Shown one piece after another: positions 63,291 to 64,000 of a stretch of 64,000 nt of DNA (position 1 is the first letter of the stretch; every line of letters begins with the position of its first letter). The notes below the pieces were generated by a model, which was not told the origin of the DNA, searched no databases, and saw only the letters and a list, made by a program, of their open reading frames with translations. Source of the DNA: Rhodoferax saidenbachensis (GTDB lineage Bacteria; Pseudomonadota; Gammaproteobacteria; Burkholderiales; Burkholderiaceae_C); contig NZ_CP019239.1 of NCBI RefSeq assembly GCF_001955715.1, positions 3,782,001 to 3,846,000 on the forward strand, in the 5' to 3' direction. A program made the translations under genes and the position numbers.

Positions 63291-64000
63291 ATGCGTGAAT
63301 CTTCCCTTGCCCCGGCCTCTGCCACCCCAGACGAACACCAGGCCGAACAGCTGATCCTTGGCGCCTGCCCGCACGACTGCCCGGACACCTGTTCGCTGCA
63401 AACCACCGTGCGCAACGGCATTGCCATCAAGGTGCAAGGCAACCCCCACCACCCCCAGACCAACGGCGTGTTGTGCGCCAAGGTATCCCGCTACACCGAG
63501 CGTACCTACCACCCCGAACGCATCCTGCACCCACTCAAACGCGTGGGGCCCAAAGGCTCAGGCCAGTTTGAACAGGTGAGCTGGGGCAGCGCGCTGGCAG
63601 ACATTGCGCAGTGCCTGAAGACCATCGCAGCCGTGGATCCGCAGGCCATCCTTCCCTACAGCTACGCCGGCACCATGGGCCAGGTGCAGAGCGAGAGCAT
63701 GGCCGCGCGCTTTTTCAACAAGCTGGGCGCCTCGCGACTGGAACGCACCATTTGCGCCGCTGCCGGTGGTGAGGGGCTGCGCTATACGCTGGGCGGCAAA
63801 GTGGGTATGCGCGTGGAGTTTTTTGCCGAATCGCGCCTGATCCTGATCTGGGGCAGCAACTCGATTGGCAGCAACCTGCATTTCTGGCGCTATGCCCAGG
63901 AGGCCAAGCGCCGTGGCGCCACGCTGGTCTGCATCGACCCGCGCCGCTCCGAAACTGCCGACAAATGCCACCAGCACATCGCACTGCGCCCGGGCACCGA
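63291..64000 (+). CDS. Molybdopterin-dependent oxidoreductase, N-terminal part
   Basis: 237 codons are visible and the frame is open at the window end. The [4Fe-4S] motif CPHDCPDTC with a later cysteine in NGVLCAKVSRY identifies the DMSO-reductase/formate-dehydrogenase superfamily. HPERILHPLKRVGPKGSG, FEQVSWGSALADIA and RLILIWGSNSIGSNLHFW continue the MGD-binding fold. There is no Tat signal before the cluster, so it is cytoplasmic. AGGG immediately before the ATG is close for a ribosome site; the start is nevertheless the only one consistent with the motif. It is divergent from the M20 gene, 79 bases away. The substrate is unknown. Confidence 0.88.
   Translation, partial: MRESSLAPASATPDEHQAEQLILGACPHDCPDTCSLQTTVRNGIAIKVQGNPHHPQTNGVLCAKVSRYTERTYHPERILHPLKRVGPKGSGQFEQVSWGSALADIAQCLKTIAAVDPQAILPYSYAGTMGQVQSESMAARFFNKLGASRLERTICAAAGGEGLRYTLGGKVGMRVEFFAESRLILIWGSNSIGSNLHFWRYAQEAKRRGATLVCIDPRRSETADKCHQHIALRPGT

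Overview
The window looks like chromosome of a Burkholderiales bacterium of the Comamonadaceae (Rhodoferax/Polaromonas-like). This is inferred from the high GC, the gene content (IcmF, KdpFABCDE, persulfide dioxygenase-rhodanese fusion, type III pantothenate kinase, DUF3750, DbpA) and two families of short intergenic repeats that I associate with this family. No rRNA, tRNA or CRISPR array was seen.

Layout. 1-2.5 kb: end of a glutamine synthetase-like gene, a class III aminotransferase and a GntR/FadR regulator. 2.5-5.6 kb: small protein, htpG with a heat-shock-type promoter, membrane protein. 5.6-15.5 kb: a signal-transduction island with a triple-PAS histidine kinase, NarL-type regulator, stand-alone receiver, two chemoreceptors, CheW and two HD-GYP proteins. 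15.5-24.2 kb: phosphoesterase, an orphan gene, MFS transporter, FKBP isomerase, amidohydrolase, carotenoid oxygenase, M14 peptidase, and a YjfB-type motility gene behind a sigma-28-like promoter. 24.3-32.6 kb: kdpFABC, an unlisted 50-codon membrane ORF, then kdpDE. 32.7-38.7 kb: DUF1232, DUF3750, a GpgS-like glycosyltransferase fused to a HAD phosphatase, a Pal-like lipoprotein, a PepSY protein and a QseBC-like pair. 38.7-47.6 kb: M48 protease, DbpA, alpha/beta hydrolase, and an overlapping alkB / thioredoxin-fold / metallo-beta-lactamase-fold operon. 47.6-50.2 kb: an IS4-type and an IS30-type element with visible ends. 50.2-64 kb: lipoprotein, a large GGDEF-EAL protein, icmF, the persulfide dioxygenase-rhodanese fusion, coaX, an IS481-type element inside a large inverted repeat, an M20 amidohydrolase and the start of a molybdopterin oxidoreductase.

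The least ordinary material is the behaviour of the two short repeat families. One is the palindromic element with arms CTTCGACAGGCTCAG / CTGAGCCTGTCGAAG. The other is a ~50-nt element with core TGCGCAAGCAGCTATT. They are mostly intergenic, but copies also sit in frame inside icmF (both families), the thioredoxin-fold gene and the N-terminus of the GntR regulator, and one supplies the stop codon of the carotenoid oxygenase. Two of the three IS elements are inserted in repeat structures; the IS481 element lies in the loop of a perfect hairpin.
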